NCBI RefSeq assembly: GCF_003589595.1
Contig: NW_020654422.1
Location: 20,662,769-20,726,768, forward strand
Length of the DNA stretch: 64,000 bases
From: Hyposmocoma kahamanoa
Lineage: Eukaryota > Arthropoda > Insecta > Lepidoptera > Cosmopterigidae
Reading direction: 5' to 3'
The notes under the pieces were generated by a model that did no database searches, was not told where the DNA came from, and was given only the letters and a program-made list of their open reading frames with translations. A program made the position numbers and the translations under genes. Positions within the stretch are counted from its first letter, which is position 1; each line of letters begins with the position of its first letter. Shown here piece after piece: positions 45,742-56,990 of the stretch.

Positions 45742-46294
45742 AACAAAAAAATATATTTATTTTATTTTTTATAATAATATTTACGTTTTAACGTAAACAT
45801 TTTTAAGCCTTGTTTAAATAACAATTTCTTGTCTAAACAGGTTGAGAGAGTCCGAAAATCATGCATGCAGTTTAATTACAAACTGCATCAATAACGCATT
45901 TTTGTGGAATTGAAATTAACACACTTTTCACCGTGACATATCGATATATTTTTTTCCTATTCAATAATCGAAATGCTAAAGTTTTATTTGTTTTAAAAAA
46001 AATATTTACCATCTAGTCATAGCCTTTATGTAATTAATAATGCACAGTTATATAGGTGTCTATAATTCACGGATTCGGATTGTGTCGATGATTGTACTAT
46101 TGATTTCCGGAAATTGAACCTTCGGCTTATGAACTATTGATTTGGGTGTTGAATTTATTGCGCTTGTGGTTACTCAAATAATTTGACGAGAAATTCTTAC
46201 GGTATTACTGTGAAAGTGAATACGTAAATCAACATTTTAAAATAGGTGAAATTTCTACAATTGCTTCACACTCTAGTATAGTGTTCGAAATGCG
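45742..46294. other. unassigned sequence
   Basis: AT-rich. Nothing recognised. Confidence 0.4.
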
Positions 46295-46350
46295 ATGGTG
46301 GTCTAGCGGAAAAACGATTGCTTTTCAATTGAAAGGTGGACGGTCCGAAA
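46295..46350 (+). repeat. tRNA-like SINE head fragment
   Basis: 'gatggtggtctagcgg' resembles an A box region and 'ggtggacggtccg' a decayed B box. Confidence 0.4.
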
Positions 46351-46467
46351 AACAATAATAATTCTTATATTTGTTTAAGTTGGTGTAACAAAGCGCCACT
46401 ACAAACGTATTTTGCACATATTAAATGTACTAAGGGTATATATATGGCCGCCGTGGCAAAGTGATAA

Positions 46468-46696
46468 TAATATAAATAAATAAATAACGCACACACTCAA
46501 CATAGTCCCGCACTATGGAAACCCTGTGTCGCGGGTGCCATGGACACACACATAGATAACCACAAATTACACCCAAACTTACAACAAACGAGAGAAATAA
46601 ATGTAAGCCATACAAACATTTCTCCCGGCCCGGGAAACGAACCTGGGACCTCTGCGTGGCAGTCCGGCATGGTAACCGTTCGGCCACAGAGGCTGT
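46468..46696 (-). mobile_element. family B SINE (body type 2), near full length
   Basis: (TAAA)n tail, 'cacacactcaacatagtccc', body, and head complement 'ggtaaccgttcggccacaga'. Very similar to 21530-21755, with a short extra 'ttacaacaaacga' in the body. Confidence 0.85.
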
Positions 46697-46714
46697 TAAA
46701 TGACAATGTTTCAT

Positions 46715-46768
46715 AGATTGACAGCTAGCCGTCGCTTTTGTCTATGATTGCGTTCAAGATAATCAATT
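46715..46768 (+). repeat. partial copy of the 45-kb module
   Basis: 'attgacagctagccgtcgct' and 'gattgcgttcaagataatca' match the start of the 44944 and 45231 units. Confidence 0.7.
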
Positions 46769-46884
46769 TCAAGAACAGTAACATATAGCTAATTTGGGAC
46801 TATATTGATGTAATTGTAAACTTTGGGAAAAATTGAATTAAGTTTGTCAATACATCTGTTTATTTCATTATTGAAGTGTAATTA

Positions 46885-47112
46885 CAGTAGCTGTCGAGCT
46901 CCCTGTGGAAGAGTTCGTCCAGGGAAGTACTGTCACCTTATCTATTTCTGCCGTCGAGCATTGCTGCGTTCCGGTTTTAAAGGGTTAAAGGTGCTGGTGA
47001 AATGGAGCAGTGGCAGTGACTCTTACATCGTTGCCATTTAAAACTTTCAGTGTCACTTACCACCAGGAGCACGACTGGTTCGTCCCGTCACTTGGTGTCA
47101 TAAAAAAAAAAA
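46885..47112 (+). repeat. family A A-tailed repeat, copy 11
   Basis: 5' boundary 'cagtagctgtcgagctccct', 3' end 'cacttggtgtcataaaaaaa'. Internal deletions. Confidence 0.85.
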
Positions 47113-47117
47113 CTAAG

Positions 47118-47405
47118 CCCAACACATTGCGAATGTCGCCCAGCCAAACATCATCGGCGAAACCAAAGCGCACAGACTTCGGTGGCTTGGCCATTTAGAT
47201 AGGATGGGAGAGGATCAGAACGTGAAGAGAGCCTATCGGGGTCGACCTACTGGACGAAGACCGGTTGGACGTCTCAGGTAATTAGACCTGCGCTAATTAC
47301 AAGCCATCAATTGGCGAGAGATTGCACAGGACCGAAGAAAGTGGCATCATCTTCGTTTTTGAGACCGGGACACATTTTGGGTCGCTGAGCCAGCGGAGTA
47401 AGTAA
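47118..47405 (+). pseudogene. RTE-like LINE C-terminal remnant
   Basis: One frame reads GETKAHRLRWLGHLDRMGED, then QNVKRAYRGRPTGRRPVGRL. After an in-frame TAG comes AINWREIAQDRRKWHHL. The RWLGHLxRM, GRRPxGR and AQDRxKW blocks are the closing motifs of RTE-type ORFs. Only the tail is present and it is disrupted. Confidence 0.65.
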
Positions 47406-47456
47406 GCATTGCTAATGTATACTGAATTATGAATAAATACTTCCAGCCAATTTTGG

Positions 47457-47775
47457 CTAAGGCGACCATTTCAGCTCCGATGCAGGCGTCGTTGTATGTG
47501 AGACATCATTTTTAAAATTATAACTGATTATCGCAGTTGGTCGGCTTTTCAGTTGGTTACACTTAAAATCAAGTTCCGAGCGCCGTTCATTCTCAAAATC
47601 ACAGACTTTGGTGTTGATCAGTAACCTCCACTCCGGTTGGCAGTCTACTGCTCCCAATGTCAAGACTCTACATTTCACTTCTTCATGTTACGCTAGAGCA
47701 CATCCTTGTATCTAAGGAGTTGTCCGCCACGCTTACGCTTGCCCTCCTCGAATTCAGAGTAAAAAATGCTCTTTG
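47457..47775 (-). pseudogene. LINE C-terminal remnant, convergent
   Basis: On the minus strand a frame beginning near 47770 reads [20 protein letters not shown], then KDVL, and further decayed WE and NRSGGY blocks. This matches the 'G-x-R-K-R-G-G-Q-x-x-R-Y-K-D' tail of some LINE ORFs. Several stops interrupt it. It points towards the plus-strand remnant just upstream. Confidence 0.55.
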
Positions 47776-47816
47776 CAAAGTGATATACTGAATTAACTCG
47801 AAAGAAAGAAACGACC

Positions 47817-48095
47817 ATGTTTCTGAGCAAGGAAGATTTGTATAGATTAATTAAATGGGTCCAATGTAGGGTCAGTCACTCTTCACCTGTCTATGATGCT
47901 TATTTCTTAACAATGTTTATTAACGCTATTCCTACCACAGAATACGGGGCGGGTGAAATGAATGCCAGAAGAGACTTAACCCGAAAGTACGTCAATAACC
48001 TGTCTGTTGCGAGAGATTTCAATTCCTTTAGGGAGTCGCTGAGATACATTAATTTGTCTCACTCGATACTCAGAACAAATGAAAAACGATTTTGA
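47817..48095 (+). CDS. 92-codon ORF, doubtful
   Basis: An ATG-started frame with balanced composition (for example [20 protein letters not shown]) in an otherwise AT-rich region. No signal peptide, membrane segment or family that I recognise, no visible intron signals, and no neighbour context. Could be chance or an orphan exon. Confidence 0.15.
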   Translation: MFLSKEDLYRLIKWVQCRVSHSSPVYDAYFLTMFINAIPTTEYGAGEMNARRDLTRKYVNNLSVARDFNSFRESLRYINLSHSILRTNEKRF

Positions 48096-48651
48096 AGCAA
48101 AAATATTATCGTGCTTTAGGTTTGTTTGTGTTATTTTATTTGGCTGTGATTGTGGAATTTATTATTTGTTATAAAAGAATAATGTAAGAAATAAGTATGT
48201 AATAGAATAGAATACGTTTGTTTGCCAGCTTACAGTAATGACTAGAGATGGGAAAAACTGCTTATTTTTTTAAACGGTAAACGCGCTATTCTATACTATT
48301 TGCACTAAAACGCTTTTTAGTTTGAAACTTACAAAATCGTTAAAGCGCACAGACTTTTATGTTTAAAAAGCTTGCAACGTTTTGTTGATGGCGGAAAGCA
48401 AGATTAGACCATAGACCATATAGACATAAACACGTAGTAAAAAGACACATTGTATTCAACCTGCAAGTAGATGGTCTCTACAGTTAATTGCACTTATTAA
48501 TCTAAATTTGTATTTAAAAAATTCTAAGTATTCTTTATTACTATAGAAGCAATGTGTCAAAAGCTATTTTGTCAATTGTAATTTAAAAGTACGTCCTTGT
48601 AACAATTTCATTTCATTTAGCATTTTTTTTCTTTTGTCTGTAGATCAAAAA
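48096..48651. other. unassigned sequence
   Basis: AT-rich. Nothing recognised. Confidence 0.4.
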
Positions 48652-48858
48652 AAAAAACGAACACACTCATAGTCCCGCACTAGGAAACACTGTGTCGCGG
48701 GTGCCATGGATATGCACATAGACTACCACAAATTACACCCAAACTCACGAGAGAAATAAATGTAGGCCATACAAATATTTCTTCCGGCCCGGGAATCGAA
48801 CCCGGGACCTCTGCGTGGAAGATCAGCATGGTAACCGTTTGGTCACGGACGTAGTTAA
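48652..48858 (-). mobile_element. family B SINE (body type 2)
   Basis: 'cacactcatagtcccgcact' through 'cccgggaatcgaacccggga' to 'ggtaaccgtttggtcacgga'. Head and body complete, tail short. Confidence 0.85.
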
Positions 48859-48881
48859 ACGTTTCAAATAAACGTTAAAAC

Positions 48882-48995
48882 GTTTGCGATTTAAAGCTCT
48901 GAGTGGCACTGCAACGCTATCAAATAAACGTTTTATCTCTCTATCTATCAACTGTTATGGACAGGCATGTCGCTTACCACCAGGCGCATGATTAT
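48882..48995 (+). repeat. family A 3' part with an internal insertion, copy 12
   Basis: 'tttgcgatttaaagctctga' and 'aactgttatggacaggcatg' are separated by about 35 bp ('gctatcaaataaacgtttta' onward). A related 'tcaaataaacgttaaaacg' lies just before the repeat at 48863. Confidence 0.7.
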
Positions 48996-50409
48996 TGGGA
49001 ACACTTGCACACACTGTTTATGATCAAGAAATGGCTCCTGTTTCGAGACCCAAAAGTCAAAGCCCAGTCTAACATTCATTCGTTCAAAAAGATTTCTAGA
49101 CTAGCAACTGTTTCCAGTACCTAAAACAAAGGAAATACTCTAACGACCATTGGAACGCAAAAGGGCATGTTTATATCCTCTTTGAATCTATCTTTAGATA
49201 GGGAAGGCAAATAGGGGACATCAATCAGTCTTCGCCGATTGAAACCAGGGGTTGACACCCATACATCACTGGCTGAATTTGGTTTAGGGTTGGGAAAAGC
49301 CATGTTGATAGGAGAATGATTACAGCGAGATTCAGTATAGTAAGAAATGTAGCGTCAATATCGCATAAAGATTGTTTAATAAAACAAGTAACGTTATTAC
49401 TGTGCGATCGAAAATCTATATTTTTTTTATTTCTCACCCTATGAACGAGTACAACTTAAAAGCTAAAATTGTTTCCAAAACATCTTTTAAACAGTAAATA
49501 AAGAAAGGTCTTTAGTTAATATTTAACGGTAATAATAGTTCCGCTATTCAATAACAGATGGCGCTCCAAGTTCCATTCTGCGCTATAGAGGCGCGAGCGC
49601 CGGGCGCGCGTGACCAATGGCTTCCCATTCATTCCATTTCATGCTTTTTTATTCTTTTTTTTTTTCTAACCCAATTCCTTTCTTATATCCGAGAATAATC
49701 GTCAAAGGGACCGTTCGGTTTCCATCTGAACTGTGAAGATGTTATTTCGTAATTTTAAAAGAAAAAAACTGTTTACTGCTACTTTAACGCATTTTCGATT
49801 TAAAGGAGAAGTTTTTGTGGGAATTGAATTAACGATACAGGTGAGATTGTATTGGTTTGTTGTTATTGTTTTTGTTGGCGGCCATAATAAGTAGTCTTCT
49901 CAACAAAGCAGGTACACTTTTCTATTGTAAAGCTATTACGGTTTGATTTTTTTTTTCAATTCCATGATAATAGGAACGTACAGCACAGTTTGACGTTATT
50001 CAAATAATAATTACCGTACACTGTTTTTCTCTTTCTTCTAGGTTCCATTTTACAATGTAATGTTGTTAACGTTGACCCAAATCACTATCACCGCGTTTAA
50101 ATTATTGAGTGACTTATTAGATTCGTGTGTGCACGCCCATATGATATTAATTAAAAAACATGTTTCACCCAGTTTAGATGGTTGATTATTATACTTTAAC
50201 GTACGATTATACGCCTGATATTTGGCCAGGTAAAGTGAAAGTATTTTTATTTTGTTACTATCAATTACATACAAGCCTTTATTTTAACTGTAGTCAGTTG
50301 AAAAAGTACTAGTTTCCTAACGTCACATGGGATATGATGATTTTTAAGAAGGATCTGCTTGAAACCCAATCAATTTTTAATTATTATATAAATATGTATT
50401 ATATTTTAG
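48996..50409. other. unassigned sequence
   Basis: AT-rich apart from a GC-rich patch at 49560-49620 ('gaggcgcgagcgccgggcgc'). No gene is supported. Confidence 0.4.
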
Positions 50410-50697
50410 AAGCAGTAGAGCTACTTGTTAAAGAGTCCGTCTAGGGAAGTACTCCACCTAGTACGCCATCTTACCTATTTTTGCCGACAAGCTGTAATGT
50501 GAACATTATTACGTTCCGGTTTAGTACATGAGACTTGTCAACTAACGTCCTCAAAATGTCGGGTGCAGTGGCAGCGCCCCTCAAATCTTTGTGATTTAAA
50601 GCTCTGAGTGGCACTGTAACTGTTATAAACAAGCATGTCGCTTACCACCAGACACGCGACTTGCTCGTCCCTTCACTTAATATTATATACAAAAAAT
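50410..50697 (+). repeat. family A A-tailed repeat, copy 13
   Basis: Near full length: 'agcagtagagctacttgtta' to 'cttcacttaatattatatac' plus A tract. Confidence 0.85.
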
Positions 50698-51021
50698 ATT
50701 ATTATAATTATGAGATTGATTGATCGTCATTTGTTAGTTGAAGTATTTAATCATTGATAAAATTAAATTAGTGCAACACTATCTCGACTCTATATATGCG
50801 ACTCATCGCCGTATTTCCTTAAACTTTAGCGTATCAATGTCATTTATTTAAAAATAAAGAGTGTTACATAAATTTGTGAAACACAGTATAGAAACTATTC
50901 AAAACAAACTCTTAAACCAAGAACTTTTATTAAAATAGGATTTGGCTTAAAGGTCTTGCAACCGGGTCATATCATTAAAAAAAGAAGTAAGAGCCCGCGC
51001 TTTTAAAATGTTTTTTTTATT
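50698..51021. other. unassigned sequence
   Basis: AT-rich. Nothing recognised. Confidence 0.4.
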
Positions 51022-51216
51022 AATAACACACACACACACACAATAACGCACACAATCAACATAGCCCCGTATTAGGGAGACATTGTGTCGCGGGTGCCAT
51101 GGACAGACACATAGACAACCACAAATTACACCCAAACTCACGAGAGAAATAAATGTAGGCCATACATAAATATTTCTCCCGGCCCGGGAAACGAACCTGT
51201 TACCCCTGGCAGTTAA
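51022..51216 (-). mobile_element. family B SINE (body type 2) with (AC)n tail
   Basis: Tail 'cacacacacacacacaca', body 'acaaccacaaattacaccca', B-box complement 'gggaaacgaacctg'. Most of the A-box side is missing. Confidence 0.8.
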
Positions 51217-53288
51217 TAAACTGCAGGCAATAAACTTCAACTGCACACTTTAAATGTTATCCTTGTGTTTTTAGTTTTTTAATTTATGAATGAAATAATG
51301 ACTCCTTAATTGTATTTTTATGAAAAGTACTACTCATTGATTAGTATGTAAGTACTTTGTGGAACAAGAACAAAGGATGCCTATTACTTAAACAAATATC
51401 CATTCTTTAAGTATTCTACCAAACAAATTACCAATTCAGTTTTACATATAAAAAAATATGAAATTAAAGTTTTCATTCAACGTAAATGGCATTAACGATT
51501 GCAAATGTAAGTTGGTAAATACGAATTGACCTACTTTTAATCGATTCTGTGTTGACGGGGCCAGTGAACTTATCAACACATCTTGAAATGGATTTTACGT
51601 AAAGTGAATGAATGATATCATTCTACTTGAAATAAAGAAGTAAATTGCGTTTACTTGGTTAATGCAAATTTGTGGTCACTAACGTTTTGAAGAATTCAAA
51701 AATGGAAGTGTGTAATTTAAAAATAGAATTTAGAAGTAAGTTAATAAAACAACATTATTTTTTAATTACGGCCCATCCGTGTGTTCTAAAAAAAGATATT
51801 TTTATTTGATGTGATATTTTATTTCATGTATTTTTTTATTATTTAGTTATACTAATTTGTTTTGTATTAATTATAATTGTTTTTATTAGTCACGATCATA
51901 TGACATTATATTTTAAATTATAATATTATGATTAATTTGAAATAAACGATTTTATTCTGTTCTATTTCAGTTGGAACGAAATAGAAATATAAAATATACA
52001 GGAAAATCACGGAAGGAAAGTTTTGGAAGTTGGTTTTTGGTTTTCTGAAGGTTTTCAGTAGTAAAAAAAATGAGATCCTTATATATAACACAACATTTCA
52101 TACGCCATAAGTTATTAAACCATAAAATACATCTAGACTCGAAATAAAAATGTAACAAAAAGAGATTTCAAAAGTTTAGTGTAAACCTCGGGATGACACC
52201 GCGCACCGGCTTGCTGGTGAAAGGTCAACTTCAATCAACTTTCTTAACTACGAGAGTTTAGTAGGATAGATATACAACAATATAAGAGAAAAATATAAAA
52301 TAATTAAATTTTTATTCCAATAAAAATATGAATTATTCTAATTTTAAAACTACGCCGAATATTTAAAAAAAACGAATCATAATGTATTCATAAGTACGTA
52401 ACTAGAATTACAAACACAAGAGTTACAAACAAAAAAAAATATTAACAAGTAACATTTTGAGGCTTTATAGTATTTTTGTAATCATACCTATTCTTATTTT
52501 AAATGTACTTGGCGCCTTTTTAAGACATCTACAGGTTCTGTTCAATTTTAAAACACTTTTAATTTTCGAATTTGAATTTGTGTTGTGCCTATTCAAAAAA
52601 TTCTGGCACATCTTTTGTCTTGTACACAGGCTAGACCTATACAACGCCACTGATAATGCCGTGTCAGTCGCTGAGTACTGATCCTCACAAATATAAACGT
52701 CAGAGTCGACACGCTAAGAAGAAAAAAATGTGCAGCATGTGTCCATAGTTGGCTATATTTATGATTTGTGCCCCATAAAATCATTAAACATTTTGAGTAC
52801 GAGTACAGGAGAAGGAAGAAAAACAGAGAAAAGCTACCTAACACGTTCCTTGTTTTAACATTTAGGTATAATATTCACCAAAATTATGTTAACACATTCA
52901 CACCCCGTTCCGTTACCAACATGTGTTCCAATGAATATATTTATACGTGAATGTATTGTGTATGAGTAGGTCTATTTTCAATTTTCCGCTACAATAGACA
53001 ATTGAATGGATAATGACGGCCATTACCATATTTGGTTGTTTTTTTGTTTTATTGATTGATGGGTGCGATGAAGGCTTAGTCTAAGCTGCTTATGGAACTA
53101 TGGTTAAGTAATTTAAGCTATAAATGGTGAGACACTTTATAGTCATCGTGTCGGGCTCTTATCGGATTGTTTATTTCGATGATGAAATTGCTGTATAAAC
53201 AAATTTATAAATATTTAGGTGAGAGGTAAAGGACATTGCTTTACAATTCTAAAAATTACATAATAACATTAAGTTAAGTTAGACGTTA
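51217..53288. other. unassigned sequence
   Basis: Two kilobases of AT-rich DNA with no supported gene or repeat. Open frames near 52460-52950 are AT-driven and occur on both strands. Confidence 0.4.
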
Positions 53289-53450
53289 ACTGCCACAGTG
53301 GCCGAACGGTTACTACGCTGGACTGCAACGCAGAGGTCCCAGGTTCAATCGAATATTTGTATGGCCTACATTTATTTGTTCCGTAGTGAATTCCGTTGTT
53401 CTGGTACTCACAGGACAGGGAATTGCCTAGTTTGAGACCAAGTAATATAT
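53289..53450 (+). mobile_element. family B SINE, chimera of body types 2 and 1
   Basis: Head 'ccacagtggccgaacggtta' and 'aatatttgtatggcctacat' are type 2. After 'tttatttgttccgtag' the sequence switches to type 1: 'tgaattccgttgttctggta', then 'gaattgcctagtttgagacc'. Either a template-switch product or a copy deleted across an older junction. Confidence 0.7.
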
Positions 53451-54015
53451 GTGATATACTTTTCTGGCGCACTGTATTATTATGACTAGAGCTTACAATA
53501 ATAAATAACATGTAAATCTATTGAAAATACAACATAAACGTCATTTTGAAGAAGGAGTAATTTATTTAAATTCCGTATTTAAATATTGGAATCGATATCG
53601 CCATATGTTCGATCTCACAGGACTTTTACAAATTTCCCTTTGCATTTAATTTTTTTTTCTATTTTCGAACGCAGTGGCTGGATTACGGACGTTTTTTCAA
53701 AGCTAAAATGGATTTTGATATGTAAAAGTATTTGATTGCTTGTATTTTTTTGATGAGGGGATAATTCCACACCGAGCGACAACGGCGGGTAGAACAATTG
53801 TTGACTTCATGAAGTATACACGGTTATTTATATATAGCAAAGACTTCAATCTATAGACAACAACATTCACAGAAACTACATATATGTTCCAAACAAAACA
53901 CTATCAATGGTGATAGTGTTTGTTTTAGTGTTGAATTTGATCAAAGAGTATCAGTACCGTGAACAGACGCGACAGTGTCTGTTGGGAATGATTGTTGTGT
54001 TATAATAAACATATC
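53451..54015. other. unassigned sequence with a hairpin
   Basis: Contains aacactatca (53897-53906) and tgatagtgtt (53911-53920) around an atgg loop, extended by further A/T pairing. Otherwise nothing recognised. Confidence 0.4.
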
Positions 54016-54247
54016 GCACTGTTAATACAATAGTGTATTAACTCAAAAAGTGTATTTTTTTCAGAACCGATAAAAAATGAATTACTCACTTCCCATGAAA
54101 GATTATTAAATTGTAGTTTATTACAGACATCTAAACAATTTCATACTTTCCAAATACATATAAAATTAAAAAGGAAGAAATAATTTTATAATTTTGAGTA
54201 AGGACAGTTTTGTTCAGAACTAGGTCACACAAAATTTGTCTCGTTTT
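54016..54247 (+). repeat. left arm of a long inverted repeat
   Basis: About 230 bp reappear inverted at 56148-56357. Shared blocks include 'gttaatacaatag', 'attaactcaaaaagtgtatt', 'gaaagattatta' and 'cagaactag'. The outer end is a 9-bp palindrome, gttaataca/tgtattaac around atag. Confidence 0.75.
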
Positions 54248-54560
54248 GAGTGAAGTAGATATATTTTAATTGTTTCTTACAATATTCAAACAAAAGTTTT
54301 ATTGACGTGTAGAGAATAAAATTTTCCATTCAGCCATGGTTTCATATTGAATTTCACGTATTTTGAGTTACAACACTATTGTAATAGCAGGGCGATATGA
54401 CTGATTCAGATATGAAGGTAAGAAACGCAGTTGTTTGACTTAGTAAATATTAAACTTATTCACAATTATCATCAACGAACATCGCTACACTCTTGAAGTG
54501 CATATTCCGCGCGTTAGTACTTTCATGCACTCCCGTTTATTATGATACTTCTGACCTGTA

Positions 54561-54645
54561 GGACTAGCACGATCTCTATGTGAGAAAACCAGAATCTCGC
54601 ACTATAAGTCGCTCTCGCGCTAGTCGAGCCCTGTCGTGCTAGCCC
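54561..54645. mobile_element. family F MITE, shortened copy
   Basis: Ends 'ggactagcacga' and 'gccctgtcgtgctagccc' between TA at 54559-54560 and 54646-54647. Interior reduced to 85 bp total. Confidence 0.75.
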
Positions 54646-54647
54646 TA

Positions 54648-55389
54648 TTAACATTGTTATTGAACGACGTCCGTAATCTGTACAATAAGGTAAACTTTAT
54701 AAAAATAGAAATGACGGTCCGTGACGTAGTACTTTTTAAATGAAGGATTCTGTCTTCCGCACTCGAGAATAACGCGGTAACGTGAGTTTGGTATTTGCTG
54801 TGTTTGTCGAATACGCAAACAACGCAAACACTTAATTTTAAATTTACCATGAACGGTAAAGGGACACATCGTGAAGTAATATGTAACCTGCACACAATTG
54901 CAAAGTAACTGAATTATGATTATAAAAACCGAAGAAAAAGAATGGAAGTGTTAAAAGCCTCGACTACTACCAGAACCAAAACTCACACATTCCTAATTTG
55001 ATATACTATAAAATCTTGATATTGATTGGTTGTAGATTCAAATTTAAAAAGAAATAACAAATTCCATTGACTTACTACTAAATTATATGGACGTCGGGTC
55101 CGCGCTAAAAAGTGTCCGAACTTATAGTTAAAATCGTATACAGAGCGTCATTCATGCTCTAGTCTTCGTTTGTTCGACTGACAGCGAAGCAAGCAAAATT
55201 AGACAGTACTGCGATGACATTACAATTTCAATTCAACGTTTTAGGTTTTTCATATTCCTTTACATGTCACTAAGTTTAAATAGGTTGACTTGGGACATTT
55301 TTTTCGTGGTTTTTGTATCCATTTATTTGTAAGTCAATGACAAATTCTGGATTGTTCATATAATTTAAACTTTACCCTGTTGTCATTTC
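54648..55389. other. unassigned sequence between the inverted arms
   Basis: AT-rich. Minus-strand frames at 54620-54895 show no recognisable domain. Confidence 0.4.
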
Positions 55390-55669
55390 ATTCCTTGTGA
55401 AAGAGCTTGTCAAGAGAAGTACTGCCGCCTTACTTATTTCTGCCACCAAGCCGTAACGTGAGCATTACAGGGTTCTAAGAGTAAGGCTGCTGGTGAAATT
55501 ACAAGCACATGAGACTTGTCAACTTTTGTCTCGGAGTGACGGGCGCAGTAGCAGTGAGACCTTTGTAATTTAAAGCTCTGAGTGGCATTGCAACTGTTAG
55601 GGACAGGCGTGACGCTTACCGCCAGGCCTACGATTTGTTCGTCCCGTCACTTAGTGTCTTATAAAAAAT
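55390..55669 (+). repeat. family A A-tailed repeat, copy 14
   Basis: Near full length: 'ccttgtgaaagagcttgtca', 'gacgggcgcagtagcagtga', end 'cacttagtgtcttataaaaa'. Confidence 0.85.
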
Positions 55670-55922
55670 AATAATAAAGCCACTTATGTGAAACGTACAA
55701 CATTTTTTTCGCACTTATTACATGTACATGATTTCGTGTCCATAAGTGTGGTGGACCTCTGTTCCGTAAGCCATATGTGTTGTAACTCAAAATATGTGAA
55801 ATTATACCATTTCTGAACATAAAATTTGACACTCCGCACGTCATGAAAACAGTGTATACCGTAGAATATTGTAAGAAGCAATGAAAAGATATCTACTATC
55901 TAAGTTCGTGGAATTAGATTTA

Positions 55923-56145
55923 TTTACCAACCTTTATTGAAACCAGTTACCGGAAAGCGCGCAAACTGAACTCCAAAATGAAAAAAATTCTTCAAATTTA
56001 ACTTAAACCAACAATACAAAAGTTAATTTAAATTTCCAACAAAAAAGGATTAAAACCGATTTACCAATTTAAGGGCTATCGCGTAACATGCATACAAAAA
56101 AAGATAAAGTCCAATTGAGAACATGCATCTTTTTGAAGTCCGTTA
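55923..56145 (-). mobile_element. family D MITE, minus strand
   Basis: Plus-strand 'ttgaaaccagttaccggaaa' to 'tttttgaagtccgtt' is the complement of the family D right and left parts. It stops 2 bp before the right inverted arm. Confidence 0.65.
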
Positions 56146-56147
56146 TA

Positions 56148-56357
56148 AATGAGACAAACATTTTGTGAGCTAGTTCTGGACAAGACAGTCGTTATTCAAA
56201 ATTGTGAAGTTATTTTTCCCTTTTATTTTTAAATATATTCGGAATAAAGTACATATAAATTGTAATAATCTTTCACGGGAAGTGTGTAAATACATTTTCA
56301 TCGATTTTGCAAAAAAAATACACTTTTTGAGTTAATATACTATTGTATTAACTGTGC
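56148..56357 (-). repeat. right arm of a long inverted repeat
   Basis: Complement of 54016-54247: 'gagctagttctggacaagac', 'acactttttgagttaatata', 'tattgtattaactgtgc'. Diverged but collinear over the whole length. Confidence 0.75.
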
Positions 56358-56933
56358 CATGTGTGAAATTTTATAAATCTCGTATTTAAATATAAAAAAA
56401 AGTTGTCGAATAACTTAGTGCATGGAATCTTTAAACCTGAAAAGTTGTAATTTTGCAGATATAGCTTTATTACGCCAAATGAGCGAATTAGTAGATTGAA
56501 TAATTAAATGAAGCTGGTGTATGCATATAATGTCGCATTACAAATGTTTAACATTAAATTTGAAACAAAATAATTAACAGACATTACGATACAAGCATAC
56601 AATATCATTTGAATCCGTGCCACCCACATTGAGCCAAACTCCAGCATTTAATAATAACTAGGCTCATAATTACAAGTTATTAGCGTAACATAGGCTCGTA
56701 CTGTGGTAATTACGTGGATTAAATTATTCCCAAAGACTTGGCAACGTTACTAAATTAAATACAATAGATACTTGGAACTTCTTCATTAGTGAAAACGACA
56801 GTTAATTGATACTAATGCTGCTCGGATAGCTATTATTATAAGATATGAAACGATAGGTTGTGTAGAAGTGACTGATAATACTGCCTTCTGAACGAAAAAG
56901 GGCATAACTAACATTTTTATCAAAATTAAGCTA
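56358..56933. other. unassigned sequence
   Basis: AT-rich. Nothing recognised. Confidence 0.4.
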
Positions 56934-56990
56934 GGGCGTGTTCCCATTATGTCGTGACGACAGATAGTCGTACAGTTTAAAGTGTCGTGT

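Noticed and set aside
46430..46714. 94-codon minus-strand frame (and similar ones at 31305, 37065 and 50947)
   Set aside because: Frames run through family B SINE heads and bodies. The recurrent peptide similarity reflects the repeat, not a gene.
54016..54070. Helitron 3' end (terminal hairpin)
   Set aside because: A 9-bp hairpin is present, but the CTRR terminus and a following T expected just after it are absent in both arms.
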